64,000 nucleotides of DNA, from contig OZ243962.1 in assembly GCA_965214625.1 (NCBI GenBank), positions 1,798,001-1,862,000 on the forward strand. Direction: 5' to 3'. This document shows positions 28,501 to 37,807 of this stretch, piece by piece (position 1 is the first letter of the stretch; every line of letters starts with the position of its first letter). The notes under the pieces were generated by a model. The model was not told the origin of the DNA. It made no database searches and was given only the letters and a program-made list of their open reading frames with translations. Source of the DNA: G965214625 sp965214625. GTDB lineage: Bacteria; Pseudomonadota; Gammaproteobacteria; Arenicellales; Poriferihabitantaceae. Both the position numbers and the translations under genes were made by a program.

Positions 28501-30393
28501 ATGAGCAAGAAATCTTCTGCAGTTGAAGACGACGAATTAAACAATGATACGGCGGGCTCGAACCCGGCGGCGTCAGCGGCCGAGAAGAAGCCGCCTTCAC
28601 AACCGCAATCTGATTTGAAGAAACTCGTTTTAAAGGGCAAGGCGCAAGGCTTTTTGACCTACGCAGAGATTAACGATCATCTGCCGGAAAACATGCATGA
28701 TACGGACCAGATCGAGGTCGTGGTCAACATGATCAATGATATGGGTATTGAGGTGGTCGACCGGGCACCTGATCTGGATACCCTGACACTGAAACGTGAC
28801 AATCCCGAAGATCAGGAAGTCGCCGAGGAAGTCAGTGCGGCCCTCAAAACGGCGGTCGAAAGCGAGTTCGGCAGGACCACGGATCCGGTGCGCATGTATA
28901 TGAGGGAAATGGGTACCGTCGAGTTGTTGACCCGGGAAGACGAAATCGCACTGGCAAAGCGCATCGAAGTGGGCAATCGTGAAAGCGCCCAAGCCGTTGC
29001 GCTGGCCCCCATCGTGATTCGCAAGCTGCTGGATTTTGCAGACAATATTGAACGGGGTGAGTCCAAGCTGTCGGATGTCATTGTTGATTTCATGGCTCTG
29101 GATGCACTGGATGATGAAACCGTTGCCACTCCCGGGGAGCCGGGTCAAAATGCGCAGGCCGAAGAGGACGCGCCGAGTGGCCCTGAGTTGAAAGACGCGA
29201 TTTTACGTTTCCGGCGCATGCGTCGTACCTGGCGAGCTCTGGAAGTCGCCGGGGCCAAGCATGGGCTTGGCAGCAAGCAGGTGCTCAATCACAGAAAGAA
29301 GTTGGGTAACGAGTTTCTTCAGATGAAGCTTGTCCCCGCGAAATTTGAATTCCTGGTTTCGAGTCTGCGTAACAATATGCTCCAGATCAATCGTTTGGAG
29401 CGGAAAATAGAGAAGTATTGTGTCACCTATGCCAAGGTGCCCAGGTCGCAATTTAAAGACTACTTTGCCACTCATGAGACCAGCTTGGAGTGGCACGACA
29501 AATTGGTCATGGACTACGGCGAACAAGCGCCAAAGCTGCAAAAATATAAGGACATCATTGCAGAGTGCACGGCACAAATCGTCAAATACCAGCAGGCGAC
29601 GGGTTTGGAGCTCGTTGATTTGAAGGACCTTTGCAAACAGCTGTCGGTTGGAGAGGCGAAGGCGCGTCGCGCAAAAAAGGAGATGGTTGAGGCGAATCTC
29701 AGGCTGGTCATCTCCATTGCCAAAAAATATACCAATCGGGGTTTGCAATTTCTGGATTTGATCCAGGAAGGCAATATTGGCTTGATGAAAGCGGTGGACA
29801 AGTTTGAATATCGGCGGGGTTATAAATTCTCCACCTATGCGACTTGGTGGATTCGTCAGGCGATTACCCGCTCGATTGCCGATCAGGCGAGAACCATTCG
29901 GATTCCGGTTCACATGATCGAAACGATCAATAAACTCAATCGTGTCTCGCGACAGATTCTCCAGGAAAAAGGGCGTGAAGCACTGCCGGCGGAGTTGGCC
30001 GAGAAAATGGACCTGTCAGAAGACAAGGTACGCAAGGTACTGAAGATCGCCAAAGAACCGATTTCGATGGAGATGCCTGTGGGTGATGACGAGGATTCGC
30101 ATCTCGGGGACTTTATCGAAGACAAAAATATCAAGGCCCCGGTGGATATTGCGACCGGTTCGGGGCTCAAGCAGGCGACCGATGATATTTTGGAGTCATT
30201 GACAGATCGGGAATCCAAGGTTTTGCAGATGCGTTTTGGTATCGGCATGAACACGGACCATACGTTAGAGGAAGTCGGCAAACAGTTCGATGTGACCCGT
30301 GAGCGGATTCGTCAGATCGAAGCCAAGGCACTGAGAAAACTCAGACACCCCACTCGCTCGGACCACTTGAGAAGTTTTCTGGACAGCAACTGA
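28501..30393 (+). CDS. rpoD: RNA polymerase sigma-70 factor RpoD
   Basis: Principal sigma factor (630 residues). Region 1.1 is at the N-terminus (LKKLVLKGKAQGFLTYAEI), 1.2 in DPVRMYMREMGTVELLTREDE, region 2.4 in YATWWIRQAITRSIADQART, and region 4.2 in GKQFDVTRERIRQIEAKALRK. The long nonconserved insert between 1.2 and 2.1, about 240 residues, is the gammaproteobacterial form. Confidence 0.98.
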   Translation: MSKKSSAVEDDELNNDTAGSNPAASAAEKKPPSQPQSDLKKLVLKGKAQGFLTYAEINDHLPENMHDTDQIEVVVNMINDMGIEVVDRAPDLDTLTLKRDNPEDQEVAEEVSAALKTAVESEFGRTTDPVRMYMREMGTVELLTREDEIALAKRIEVGNRESAQAVALAPIVIRKLLDFADNIERGESKLSDVIVDFMALDALDDETVATPGEPGQNAQAEEDAPSGPELKDAILRFRRMRRTWRALEVAGAKHGLGSKQVLNHRKKLGNEFLQMKLVPAKFEFLVSSLRNNMLQINRLERKIEKYCVTYAKVPRSQFKDYFATHETSLEWHDKLVMDYGEQAPKLQKYKDIIAECTAQIVKYQQATGLELVDLKDLCKQLSVGEAKARRAKKEMVEANLRLVISIAKKYTNRGLQFLDLIQEGNIGLMKAVDKFEYRRGYKFSTYATWWIRQAITRSIADQARTIRIPVHMIETINKLNRVSRQILQEKGREALPAELAEKMDLSEDKVRKVLKIAKEPISMEMPVGDDEDSHLGDFIEDKNIKAPVDIATGSGLKQATDDILESLTDRESKVLQMRFGIGMNTDHTLEEVGKQFDVTRERIRQIEAKALRKLRHPTRSDHLRSFLDSN

Positions 30394-30422
30394 ACCAGTC
30401 TAGTAGTTTCACCTCCTTGTTC

Positions 30423-30499
30423 GGGCCTGTAGCTCAGTTGGTTAGAGCAGTGGACTCATAATCCATTGGTCGTAGGTTCAAGTCCTACCGGGCCCACCA
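30423..30499 (+). tRNA. tRNA with CAT anticodon, probably tRNA-Ile2 (lysidine type)
   Basis: A full cloverleaf: acceptor GGGCCTG pairs with CGGGCCC, D arm AGCTCAGTTGGTTAGAGC, anticodon loop CTCATAA with CAT, T arm with GGTTCAAGTCC, discriminator A and encoded CCA. CAT could be Met or Ile2. C4-G69 and C5-G68 in the acceptor stem together with A37-A38 match the features recognised by TilS on tRNA-Ile2, while elongator tRNA-Met has other pairs there. No mismatch of 1-72 is seen, so it is not initiator tRNA. Confidence 0.8.
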
Positions 30500-30548
30500 T
30501 ATACTTCAATAAGTTGGTGTTTGCATCGGCAAACCACAAGGACTATCG

Positions 30549-30843
30549 CTATTCGATCTTGTTGTCTGGATTCTGGGATTCGTGAAAAATAGTCAGAATT
30601 TCAATCGTGTCATTGTTGATGCGATAAACAACACAAAATGGCAACCCTGCAATAGTCAATTCCCTTGTGTCTGAGAAATAACTCTCCCTTCCGATATGCG
30701 GCATACCTTGAATTCGGTGTAGAGCGCGATTGATTTTTTCTAAGACAGCCTTGGCTGTCTGTGGTTGCTGTTGTTTTTCAGCAATGTATGTGGTCAATAC
30801 TGACTAAATCATTGTAGGCGCGTCGCGTAAACCGCAGCTTCAT
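30549..30843 (-). pseudogene. ParE/RelE family toxin, interrupted by a frameshift
   Basis: Starting at ATG 30843, overlapping the antitoxin stop as ATGA, the frame reads MKLRFTRRAYNDLVSIDH, a typical ParE N-terminus, then stops after HC. Removing one base (near 30789) restores YIAEKQQQPQTAKAVLEKIN, then FSDTRELTIAGLPFCVVYRI and FHESQNP, the normal ParE body, ending at 30549. The toxin therefore is broken by a one-base insertion, unless it is a sequencing error or programmed shift. A shorter frame from 30797 remains open but lacks the first beta strand. Confidence 0.82.
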
Positions 30844-31064
30844 ATGCCACGGTATTTTGCAAACAAAGAATTGACTGTTTGTTGAGATACGAAGTTTCTG
30901 GCATTGGCCTGATCTAATCCTTCACGCATAGCGTTAATTTGATCCGCAGTGTATTCCATGTCCTTATTCGATGCCGCCATGACTAAACTTTCAGCAATGT
31001 CATCCTGGCGAGCAGGAGGCAAATTACGCACCGCTTGTATGGCTTGTTCAAGTCGTTTTGTCAT
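30840..31064 (-). CDS. Antitoxin of a type II toxin-antitoxin pair
   Basis: The 74-residue protein begins MTKRLEQAIQAVRNLPPARQDDIAESLV and ends QQTVNSLFAKYRGI. The pattern of an N-terminal helix-rich domain followed by a toxin-wrapping tail is that of small antitoxins encoded before parE. Its stop overlaps the toxin ATG by four bases. A likely promoter (TATAAG at about 31070) lies directly before its start, so autoregulation by the complex is expected. The cognate toxin is frameshifted. Confidence 0.8.
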   Translation of the reverse strand: MTKRLEQAIQAVRNLPPARQDDIAESLVMAASNKDMEYTADQINAMREGLDQANARNFVSQQTVNSLFAKYRGI

Positions 31065-31242
31065 ATCTAACTTATACTACCTTTTTGCAGAATCGTCGAC
31101 GTACGCAGAAATTTTTTGTTTAGGGTCACTATCGGAACACCGCCGCCCGAAAAATCAGATTGCAGGCTATTCCTAAATTCAACCTGTAAAATTATTTCTA
31201 TCATTCAAATGATGAGGAAAAGTTGGCATGAGGTGCTCCGCC

Positions 31243-32034
31243 TCATGTTGACTCTTGCTCAAGGTGCAAGTTAGAAAGAAAAGCCTTTATATGCTGACCC
31301 AGTAACGGAGCGTTTTCGATCATCAAAGAGTGTTTTAAGTGATCGAGTATGACCAGTTCCGCGTTAGGCAATGCCGCCGCAATTTGCCTGTTTAGTCGTG
31401 GGCTACAACCCCCGTCGTTTTCGCCAGTCAGCACCAGGCAGGGGTGTGGAATCTCGTGTAGCCAAGTTGCCATTTCGGTCTCGGCATAGATCTGAAAGAC
31501 ATTTAAAAAAACATCGGGGTCGGTATTGACAACCTGCGTGAGACGTGCCTTCACTTTTTCGGGATGGGTCTGTATGAATTGATCGGTGAACCATCGGTTT
31601 GTCAGTGTTGCCAGCGTATTTTCAATCCCGTTTTTGTGCATGGCCCGAATCACGCTGTTCACCTTGGCGATATCTTCCTCGGTACGAAACGCGGCCGTGC
31701 TCAATAGCCCCAAGGACAACACCCTGTGAGGGTAACGGTGTGCATAGGCAGGACCGATCATTCCGCCCAGCGAATGACCGGCAAAATGGGCGCGTTCTAT
31801 CGACAGCTTGGTACGAAGCGCTTCAAGGTCCTCGACCAGGTCATCCAAACCGAAAGCGCTTTTGGGCAAAGGGGAGTCGCCATGCCCGCGCAAGTCGTAG
31901 CAAATACACGTAAACGCACTTTCCAGTTGATCGATAACTTCTGCCCAGGCCCCGCGTCTGGACCCGATACCATGGATTAGAAATAAGGCGGGTCCAGACC
32001 CGCGAATGGTTGAAACACAATCTATTGCGGTCAA
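31243..32034 (-). CDS. Alpha/beta hydrolase
   Basis: The 263-residue hydrolase shows LFLIHGIGSRRGAWAEV (oxyanion HG), the nucleophile elbow AGHSLGGMIG, an aspartate region in LVLTGENDGGCSP, and the histidine in LDHLKHSLMIE. The fold resembles 3-oxoadipate enol-lactone hydrolases and related esterases; the substrate is not predictable. The only start is TTG 32034, with no good ribosome-binding site; the frame is open 34 codons upstream without start codons. It reads after the LLM oxidoreductase gene on the same strand. Confidence 0.85.
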   Translation of the reverse strand: MTAIDCVSTIRGSGPALFLIHGIGSRRGAWAEVIDQLESAFTCICYDLRGHGDSPLPKSAFGLDDLVEDLEALRTKLSIERAHFAGHSLGGMIGPAYAHRYPHRVLSLGLLSTAAFRTEEDIAKVNSVIRAMHKNGIENTLATLTNRWFTDQFIQTHPEKVKARLTQVVNTDPDVFLNVFQIYAETEMATWLHEIPHPCLVLTGENDGGCSPRLNRQIAAALPNAELVILDHLKHSLMIENAPLLGQHIKAFLSNLHLEQEST

Positions 32035-32118
32035 TTTATTGGTCCGTTTTGAGTCCTGTCTGCCGGTAACTTGATCACCAGCAAGATTTTCACCGACGCG
32101 TTCAATATCCCTATCGTA

Positions 32119-33153
32119 TCAAAGCACAGCAGGCCGATTCATTTGACTGAAATGAGGCATGACTTCTGAGGAAAAACGTTCCATGGCCGCAAGATTGTCT
32201 TGGTGTGAAGCACCCATGCCGGCGCTCAGAATCACTTCGTCAATGCCGGCTTCAGCATACATTCCCAATCGGTCAATCATTTTTTCCACGGTGCAAATCA
32301 ACAGATTTTCTTCCAATTCTTCAATCGTCTGGGCTCTGGGCAAGGGCCTGACAAATCCATGGGAAACGAGCCCCGGGCCGGTGAAGACATTATCAAACCG
32401 CGAGTAATAGCCATAGGCCAATTCGAGTTTCTCCTTGGCGTCCTTTTCATCCCGGGCGCAGTAAGCCATGCGTTGCAAGGAGAGTGTCAGATCCCGTCCG
32501 GCGGCACCGGCTTCAGCTTTGCCACGATGAAAAGCATTGACTCGTTGCAGCAACGTCTCGTGGGTTGCCGATAAAACGGTCGTTTGAATGTGAAAGCCGC
32601 GCTTGGCACAATGATAAATTCCGTCGATGTCCATGACGGCCATCATCATCGGAATCGGCCGCATCGGTCGGGGCATGATGGTGAGCGGTTCGAACCGGTA
32701 AAACTCACCCTCCCAGGAGACGTCTTCTTTTGTCAACAGCGCCTGTAATACAGCCAGTGATTCGTCCAGTCGCGCTCGGGTACTTTCCATCGTGATGCCC
32801 AGTCTTTCGATTTCGTAGGCAAATGCACCGCGCCCTATGCCCAATACCAGTCGGCCATCACACAAAATATCAGCCTGAGTCAGTTCACCGGCGAAGATAC
32901 GCATGTTCCTGATGGGCAAAACGGCCACGGCCGTCACGATTTCAATCTGATGGGTCAGTGTTGCAATCTTCACCGCCATCTGCAGCGGTGAGGGCATTAA
33001 CAAGATGTTCACAAGATGATGTTCAGGCAATGACACGGCTTTGTATCCCAAACGGTCTGCGGTGACAGCCAGGTCCACCAGGTCATTGAAATGTTGCCGA
33101 CCACTGGCACGGGATTCATGCATATAGCTGGTCAGAAAATAGTTAAATTCCAT
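32119..33153 (-). CDS. LLM-class flavin-dependent oxidoreductase (luciferase-like)
   Basis: This 344-residue protein has the bacterial luciferase-like barrel: YLTSYMH-type start, AVSLPEHHLVNILLMPSPLQMAV, VTAVAVLPIRNMRIFAGELTQADIL and LVLGIGRGAFAYEIERLGI. It should use reduced FMN, supplied by a reductase or bound as F420 in other members, in an oxygenation. It is transcribed with the downstream hydrolase and is divergent from a TauD-like dioxygenase, so the three may serve one catabolic route. Confidence 0.88.
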   Translation of the reverse strand: MEFNYFLTSYMHESRASGRQHFNDLVDLAVTADRLGYKAVSLPEHHLVNILLMPSPLQMAVKIATLTHQIEIVTAVAVLPIRNMRIFAGELTQADILCDGRLVLGIGRGAFAYEIERLGITMESTRARLDESLAVLQALLTKEDVSWEGEFYRFEPLTIMPRPMRPIPMMMAVMDIDGIYHCAKRGFHIQTTVLSATHETLLQRVNAFHRGKAEAGAAGRDLTLSLQRMAYCARDEKDAKEKLELAYGYYSRFDNVFTGPGLVSHGFVRPLPRAQTIEELEENLLICTVEKMIDRLGMYAEAGIDEVILSAGMGASHQDNLAAMERFSSEVMPHFSQMNRPAVL

Positions 33154-33331
33154 GAGAGGACGGGTTGGTCAAGGTGCAATCCGGATTTTGTCGAGTTCGT
33201 CGGGCAGTCGGTTGCCACGCATTTTAGCTTGCTCCTGCCGGAGAAAAAAGCGACCATATGTAAGAAACTTCCCTGATCCGAAATGATCATTTCAATCACA
33301 ACCCAAGACGTCAAACCCAGGTACGATAGCA

Positions 33332-34390
33332 ATGCGACCGTTTTATGACCATCCTTCAGCTTGGAAAGCCTCCGAGATGAACAAGGCATCCATCACACAG
33401 ACGCTGACTCATTCCCACATTGAGGCACTGGAGAGGGCCCTTCGAAGGGTGGTTTCCAAAGGACTGCAGGTTGAACAGATCACCCGACAGGATTTTCCCC
33501 TGGATTCGATCCAATCGTCGGTTGACCGCTGGATTGACGAAGTACAGGAAGGAAGAGGGATCATACTGCTGGACGGCCTGCCACTGGACCGATACAGCCA
33601 GACAGAGTGTGAGATCCTGTTTTATGGTCTCGGGACGCATTTCGGTGAGCCCCAATACCAAAGTCCGATGGGCGATCGTCTTGGCCATGTTGTCAATATT
33701 GGCGACAAGGACATGCGCGAGCGGGCCTACCGCAACAGTGTTGAATTGGCCTTGCACACGGATGCCAGTGACATCATTTCAACCATGTGCCTGGTGAAGG
33801 CCAAGCAAGGGGGCGCCAGCGGTTACTGCAGCGCAGCGGCCGTCTATAACCACCTTCTCAACGAGTATCCCCCTTCGATACTGGACACGTTGTTCAAGGG
33901 ATTTCGATATCATCTTTTTGGGGAACAGAAACGGGGCGAGCCCCCGATAACCGACCACAAGGTGCCCGTATTTTCGTTTGCACAGGGCTACTTGAGTGTG
34001 CATTATCTGCGCAGTTATATCGAACTTGCCTATGAGGAATTACAACAACGGAAATCGGATGCCGAGACGGCCGCGCTCGATGCGTTTGACCGCGTTTCAC
34101 ACAGTCCGGAATTTCGGCTTGACTTTATGTTGGAACCCGGGGAACTCACCATATTCAATAATTATGTCGTACTGCACACGCGAACGGAATTTTTCGATGA
34201 TCCAGACCCTGACCGAAGGCGCCATTTACTCCGGCTCTGGTTGAAAGCCTGGAATCCGAGACCGCTTTCGAATGGAGTGGGTGCGTATGGTAACCGGAAA
34301 GGCATCGAAAAACAGGACGGAATCGGCACCTACTATCAGGGCGAGGCCGAATATTTTGAAAGTCTTACGCCAGACAGCAGTCGTCGTTAA
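33332..34390 (+). CDS. TauD/TfdA-family Fe(II)/2-oxoglutarate dioxygenase
   Basis: The 352-residue protein carries the facial triad HTD (in LALHTDASDII) with a distal histidine in NNYVVLHTRTEFFDD, and the 2-oxoglutarate-binding arginine in RRRHLLRLWLKA. GIILLDGLPLDRYSQ is typical of the TauD group with clavaminate synthase-like members. Substrate unknown. It starts 178 bases from the divergent LLM gene, enough for a shared control region. 34391-34663 downstream holds no gene. Confidence 0.88.
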   Translation: MRPFYDHPSAWKASEMNKASITQTLTHSHIEALERALRRVVSKGLQVEQITRQDFPLDSIQSSVDRWIDEVQEGRGIILLDGLPLDRYSQTECEILFYGLGTHFGEPQYQSPMGDRLGHVVNIGDKDMRERAYRNSVELALHTDASDIISTMCLVKAKQGGASGYCSAAAVYNHLLNEYPPSILDTLFKGFRYHLFGEQKRGEPPITDHKVPVFSFAQGYLSVHYLRSYIELAYEELQQRKSDAETAALDAFDRVSHSPEFRLDFMLEPGELTIFNNYVVLHTRTEFFDDPDPDRRRHLLRLWLKAWNPRPLSNGVGAYGNRKGIEKQDGIGTYYQGEAEYFESLTPDSSRR

Positions 34391-34663
34391 ACACAATGAC
34401 CACCTGATTTCCGATCGATGTCAAGCGAACGGCAAGTGTGGTCCCTATCGTGTTCGGCCGAGGTCGCTGTCGCCCAAGCCATGACAAGCCGGTTGGTTTG
34501 CAATGGGCCTGGTCGGGCATTCCGATTCATTGGCCGGTTGCATGCAGGGCTGGACATTGGTGACATGGATACGATATACCGTTCACGAACCGGGCGCACG
34601 GGCGGGAATTTCTGATACAGTTGTCATCCAGTACTACTAAACTTGATTTACCTATAAGAAAAA

Positions 34664-35311
34664 GTGGCTAAGCGAGAGGAAATCATCGAGTATTTAAAAG
34701 CGAATCCCGCTTTTTTGACGGAACAACAGGATTTATTGGAAGAATTGGGATTAAACCATTCCCAGTACGCGGTTTCTTTTCACGAACGACAGATACAGGT
34801 GCTGAAAAAAAGGGAACAGCAACATCAAACCAGGCTCAATCAACTGATCGATAATGCCAAGGCCAACCAGTTGCTTGAATCATCGCTGCATCAAACTGCA
34901 AAATGGCTGCTTGCAAATTGCCGGGAAAGCGGTCATCCCTCTTGCGACAGGCTGGCCGATTTTATTGAAGGGGAATTCAAGGTGGATCGGACAGTGATAT
35001 TAATCGAGGCGACAGTTCATCAAAAACAGATCAAAGCGATTTATCCGGCGATCATCCAGCGAGTGGCGCACAGGGGAAGTGTTTGTGATGATCGATTGCC
35101 CACGACGCTGAAGGGGTCCCTGTTCGGCAGCAGCCAGACCCCCATCAAGTCGTGTGCTTTCATTCCGTTGACCTGGCAAAACAAGCCAAAGGGCGTCATG
35201 GTATTGGGTTCGAAGGCGACGGATCGGTTCACGCCGGAGATGGGTGTGCTGTTTCTTGATCGTCTCGGAGAGCTTGCCAGCACCTACCTGCAACCAGACC
35301 TTTCAAATTGA
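34664..35311 (+). CDS. DUF484 family protein
   Basis: The 215-residue protein begins MAKREEIIEYLKANPAFLTEQQDLLEELGL, a typical DUF484 start, followed by a coiled segment (LKKREQQHQTRLNQLIDNAK) and a GAF-like C-terminal domain. The family usually lies between dapF and xerC and its function is unknown. Start is GTG 34664. The stop overlaps the xerC start. Confidence 0.9.
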   Translation: MAKREEIIEYLKANPAFLTEQQDLLEELGLNHSQYAVSFHERQIQVLKKREQQHQTRLNQLIDNAKANQLLESSLHQTAKWLLANCRESGHPSCDRLADFIEGEFKVDRTVILIEATVHQKQIKAIYPAIIQRVAHRGSVCDDRLPTTLKGSLFGSSQTPIKSCAFIPLTWQNKPKGVMVLGSKATDRFTPEMGVLFLDRLGELASTYLQPDLSN

Positions 35312-36222
35312 CCGCAACAGCGAATCACCAAGTCGTCCAGTTCATATCGGTTCTCAGGCAGGAGCGGCGGCTCGCTAGCCATACGATCAAGGCATATTGC
35401 CGGGATTTGTCGTCGTTAACCGAATGGTTATCAATCAGTGAGGCTCATCCCTGGCAGTCAGTGACGGCAAAGCAGGCGCGGACCCTGGTGGCTAAAATGC
35501 ATCAAAAGGGGTTGTCAGGCCGCAGTATCCAAAGAATGCTGTCAACCGCCCGGGGGTTTTATCGTTTCTTGATTAAAACCGGCGCGGCCAGCCTCAATCC
35601 GTTTGATGGTGTCCATGCGCCAGCGACCTCCAAGAAATTACCCAAGACATTAAGCGTTGATGAGTTAAGTGCGTTATTGCAACAACATGACGGATCCGTT
35701 TTGTCCATTCGGGATCACGCCATTTTGGAGTTGTTTTATTCATCCGGGTTGAGAGTGTCGGAACTGGTCTCTTTAGACCTGGGTAGCGTGGATTTTCATC
35801 AGGCACAGCTTCACATCACGGGAAAGGGCAACAAGCAACGGGTGGTTCCGGTCGGAAGGAAAGCGGTCGTTGCCTTGAAAAACTGGTTATCGGTTCGAAA
35901 ACAGCTCACAGATGATGCCCAGGTTGCCTTGTTTTTAAATCGCTCCGGGAACCGTATTGGTGTACGCGGGATTCAAATGCGCATTGACCAGTGGGCCAAA
36001 AAACATGGGTTGGGACGTCGGCTGCATCCTCACATGTTGCGCCACTCATTTGCCAGTCACATGCTTGAATCCAGTGGCGATCTCAGATCAGTACAGAAAA
36101 TGCTGGGCCATTCAGATATTGCGACGACACAAATCTATACCCATTTGGATTTTCAGCACTTGGCAAAGGTGTATGATCAGGCGCATCCCCGTGCAAAAGT
36201 GAACAAGTCCAAACCAGATTGA
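35308..36222 (+). CDS. xerC: Tyrosine recombinase XerC
   Basis: XerC (304 residues) resolves chromosome dimers at dif with XerD. The catalytic residues are all visible: Arg in SSGLRVSELVSLD, Lys in TGKGNKQRVVPVG, HxxR in HPHMLRHSFASHML, His in LGHSDIATTQ and the tyrosine in IYTHLDF. It starts at TTG 35308, overlapping the DUF484 stop by three bases. Confidence 0.95.
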   Translation: MTATANHQVVQFISVLRQERRLASHTIKAYCRDLSSLTEWLSISEAHPWQSVTAKQARTLVAKMHQKGLSGRSIQRMLSTARGFYRFLIKTGAASLNPFDGVHAPATSKKLPKTLSVDELSALLQQHDGSVLSIRDHAILELFYSSGLRVSELVSLDLGSVDFHQAQLHITGKGNKQRVVPVGRKAVVALKNWLSVRKQLTDDAQVALFLNRSGNRIGVRGIQMRIDQWAKKHGLGRRLHPHMLRHSFASHMLESSGDLRSVQKMLGHSDIATTQIYTHLDFQHLAKVYDQAHPRAKVNKSKPD

Positions 36223-36301
36223 ACGGGTTCGCGTCAGGCCCATCGGCGAGGTGAACGTGACAACGGGTCACTGAGAGCCCCAGACTGGCCAGGCGGCATG
36301 G

Positions 36302-37129
36302 TCATGGTTTTTTGATCAGCGCGAATCGATGCCGCGACCCTAAGGCGAATACCGTCAATATCCTTTCCAGTTGGCCGCCGTATTGGCATGCAATGTCGGC
36401 AATGTCCTTTTTTGTCATGGTTGCCGGATTAATGGCCCGGCCAGCAATGGCCCGAAAAAAAGTTTGGGTTGACCATCGATCGGTGTAGGAGAAGATAACG
36501 AAACGCCGGGAGACTCTCAGCATTTCTTTGAGCAGCGATTCGCGTTCCTGTGATGAGGGGAAATGATGCGACAACCGGCCGCATAGTGTGGCATCGATAC
36601 TGGCATTGTCAAAGGGCAGCTCCAGCGCGGAGACCGTGATTCCGAACAATTCGGTTGAGTGACGGGGAGTGTCCAGTGCCAATTTCACCTGTGGGGCGGC
36701 GGCATCCGCTTCGATGAGATGCTTGGTATGCCGACTCAGCGGCGCACTGAGTCGGCCACCGCCGCACGGCACATCGAGGATAGAGTCACATTTCGACTGA
36801 CTGGAAAGCAACTGTTCCAGGATGTTCAATTCTCTTTGGGTACGGTGGATATTTCTGCGGGTCCGGGTAAATGAGTCGCGATAACCTTGCGCCTCCGTCG
36901 GGTCCTGGAAACGGTGTTCATAGTCCTTGCGATGCTCGATCGGATGCGATTTGTCCAATTTCCCTTCAGTCAGCCGGATAAATCTTGGGATCCCGTCCTT
37001 GATCGGATACCTGGCACGGCAGGCGGTACAGTGCAGACTGCCCCCGGTTATCTCGAGATCCGATTTACAACGACAACACACGAGCAGTCGTGTCAGAAAA
37101 TCGGGCTTTACCGCATTAATAACAGCCAT
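36302..37129 (-). CDS. SAM-dependent methyltransferase with N-terminal Trm112-like zinc ribbon
   Basis: Residues about 14-50 form a Trm112-like ribbon with CCRCKSDLEI and LHCTACRARYPIKDGIPRF. A class I methyltransferase follows, with SAM motif I in SILDVPCGGGRLSAPLS and LEADAA-like acidic loop (LIEADAAAPQV). Substrate unknown; such fusions include RNA and small-molecule methyltransferases. It is convergent with xerC. Confidence 0.85.
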   Translation of the reverse strand: MAVINAVKPDFLTRLLVCCRCKSDLEITGGSLHCTACRARYPIKDGIPRFIRLTEGKLDKSHPIEHRKDYEHRFQDPTEAQGYRDSFTRTRRNIHRTQRELNILEQLLSSQSKCDSILDVPCGGGRLSAPLSRHTKHLIEADAAAPQVKLALDTPRHSTELFGITVSALELPFDNASIDATLCGRLSHHFPSSQERESLLKEMLRVSRRFVIFSYTDRWSTQTFFRAIAGRAINPATMTKKDIADIACQYGGQLERILTVFALGSRHRFALIKKP

Positions 37130-37741
37130 ATCAATTTTGTCTCATTGTCTGTGTGTAACAAATGGTCTGCACAGGTCCCGGATACAATGCGTCCTCCATC
37201 CCCCGATCAACAAGCCCCCGGTGTATCGGATTATCAGACCATATCGGCCCTTTGATTTGTATGGAAGACAATTGCGTCACCTCCAAGTTTATCATCGGCC
37301 AATGTTCTCGCCTCGTTACAATACACCCGGGTATCAGTCATCCCGAGAAATAATCTGAAAGACTGACCAAAATGATCGGGGATGCGTGACTGTTTGATTG
37401 AAACGCTGTAGGGTGGCCTCGCCCTGGACTGTGTTTGGTTTTCACAGGCATGATGGTGACGCATTGTACAATTATCCAGGGCATAGTACGCAGTTGTTTC
37501 CTATCAGTAACCGGTCATCGTGGTTGGGACGGTGGTCAGGCTCTGGTTGGTGGTTCGCTCATCCCATGACAGTGAAAAACGGGATGTCGCTCCTTCCACG
37601 ATGATATAAAGGGATTCGACAATCGGTTTTGCGAGTTGATATGTTGAGGTTTCTGTCTGGTGAGACAAGGTGCCCGACTGCTGTTAAAAATATTTTGAAA
37701 CTCTTTTGGGGTCGTTCTGCGCTTTTTGTTGATATATGAAG
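37130..37741. other. 612-base leader or intergenic region before hppA
   Basis: Only short frames occur here and I recognise none. The forward strand ends in a terminator-like hairpin at 37742, so this region may encode a noncoding RNA or a long hppA leader. I searched by eye for a fluoride riboswitch core, sometimes linked with pyrophosphatases, and did not find it. Confidence 0.35.
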
Positions 37742-37772
37742 ACATCGCGGCTATATTCCCGCGATGTTTTTC
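37742..37772 (+). terminator. Terminator-like hairpin just upstream of hppA (possible attenuator)
   Basis: ACATCGCGG at 37742-37750 pairs perfectly with CCGCGATGT at 37759-37767 around an 8-base loop, followed by TTTTTCT. This has the form of an intrinsic terminator. It lies only 36 bases before the hppA ATG and the ribosome-binding site AAGGAGAA falls between, so any promoter for hppA must be upstream of it or overlap it. Either an upstream transcript ends here or it controls hppA by attenuation. Confidence 0.65.
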
Positions 37773-37807
37773 TATCTCATCGTTAGTCATCAAGGAGAAT
37801 CTCTACT

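Noticed and set aside
36887..37358. Forward frames opposite and beyond the methyltransferase gene
   Set aside because: They are mostly antisense to the zinc-ribbon part of the methyltransferase gene and have no motif.
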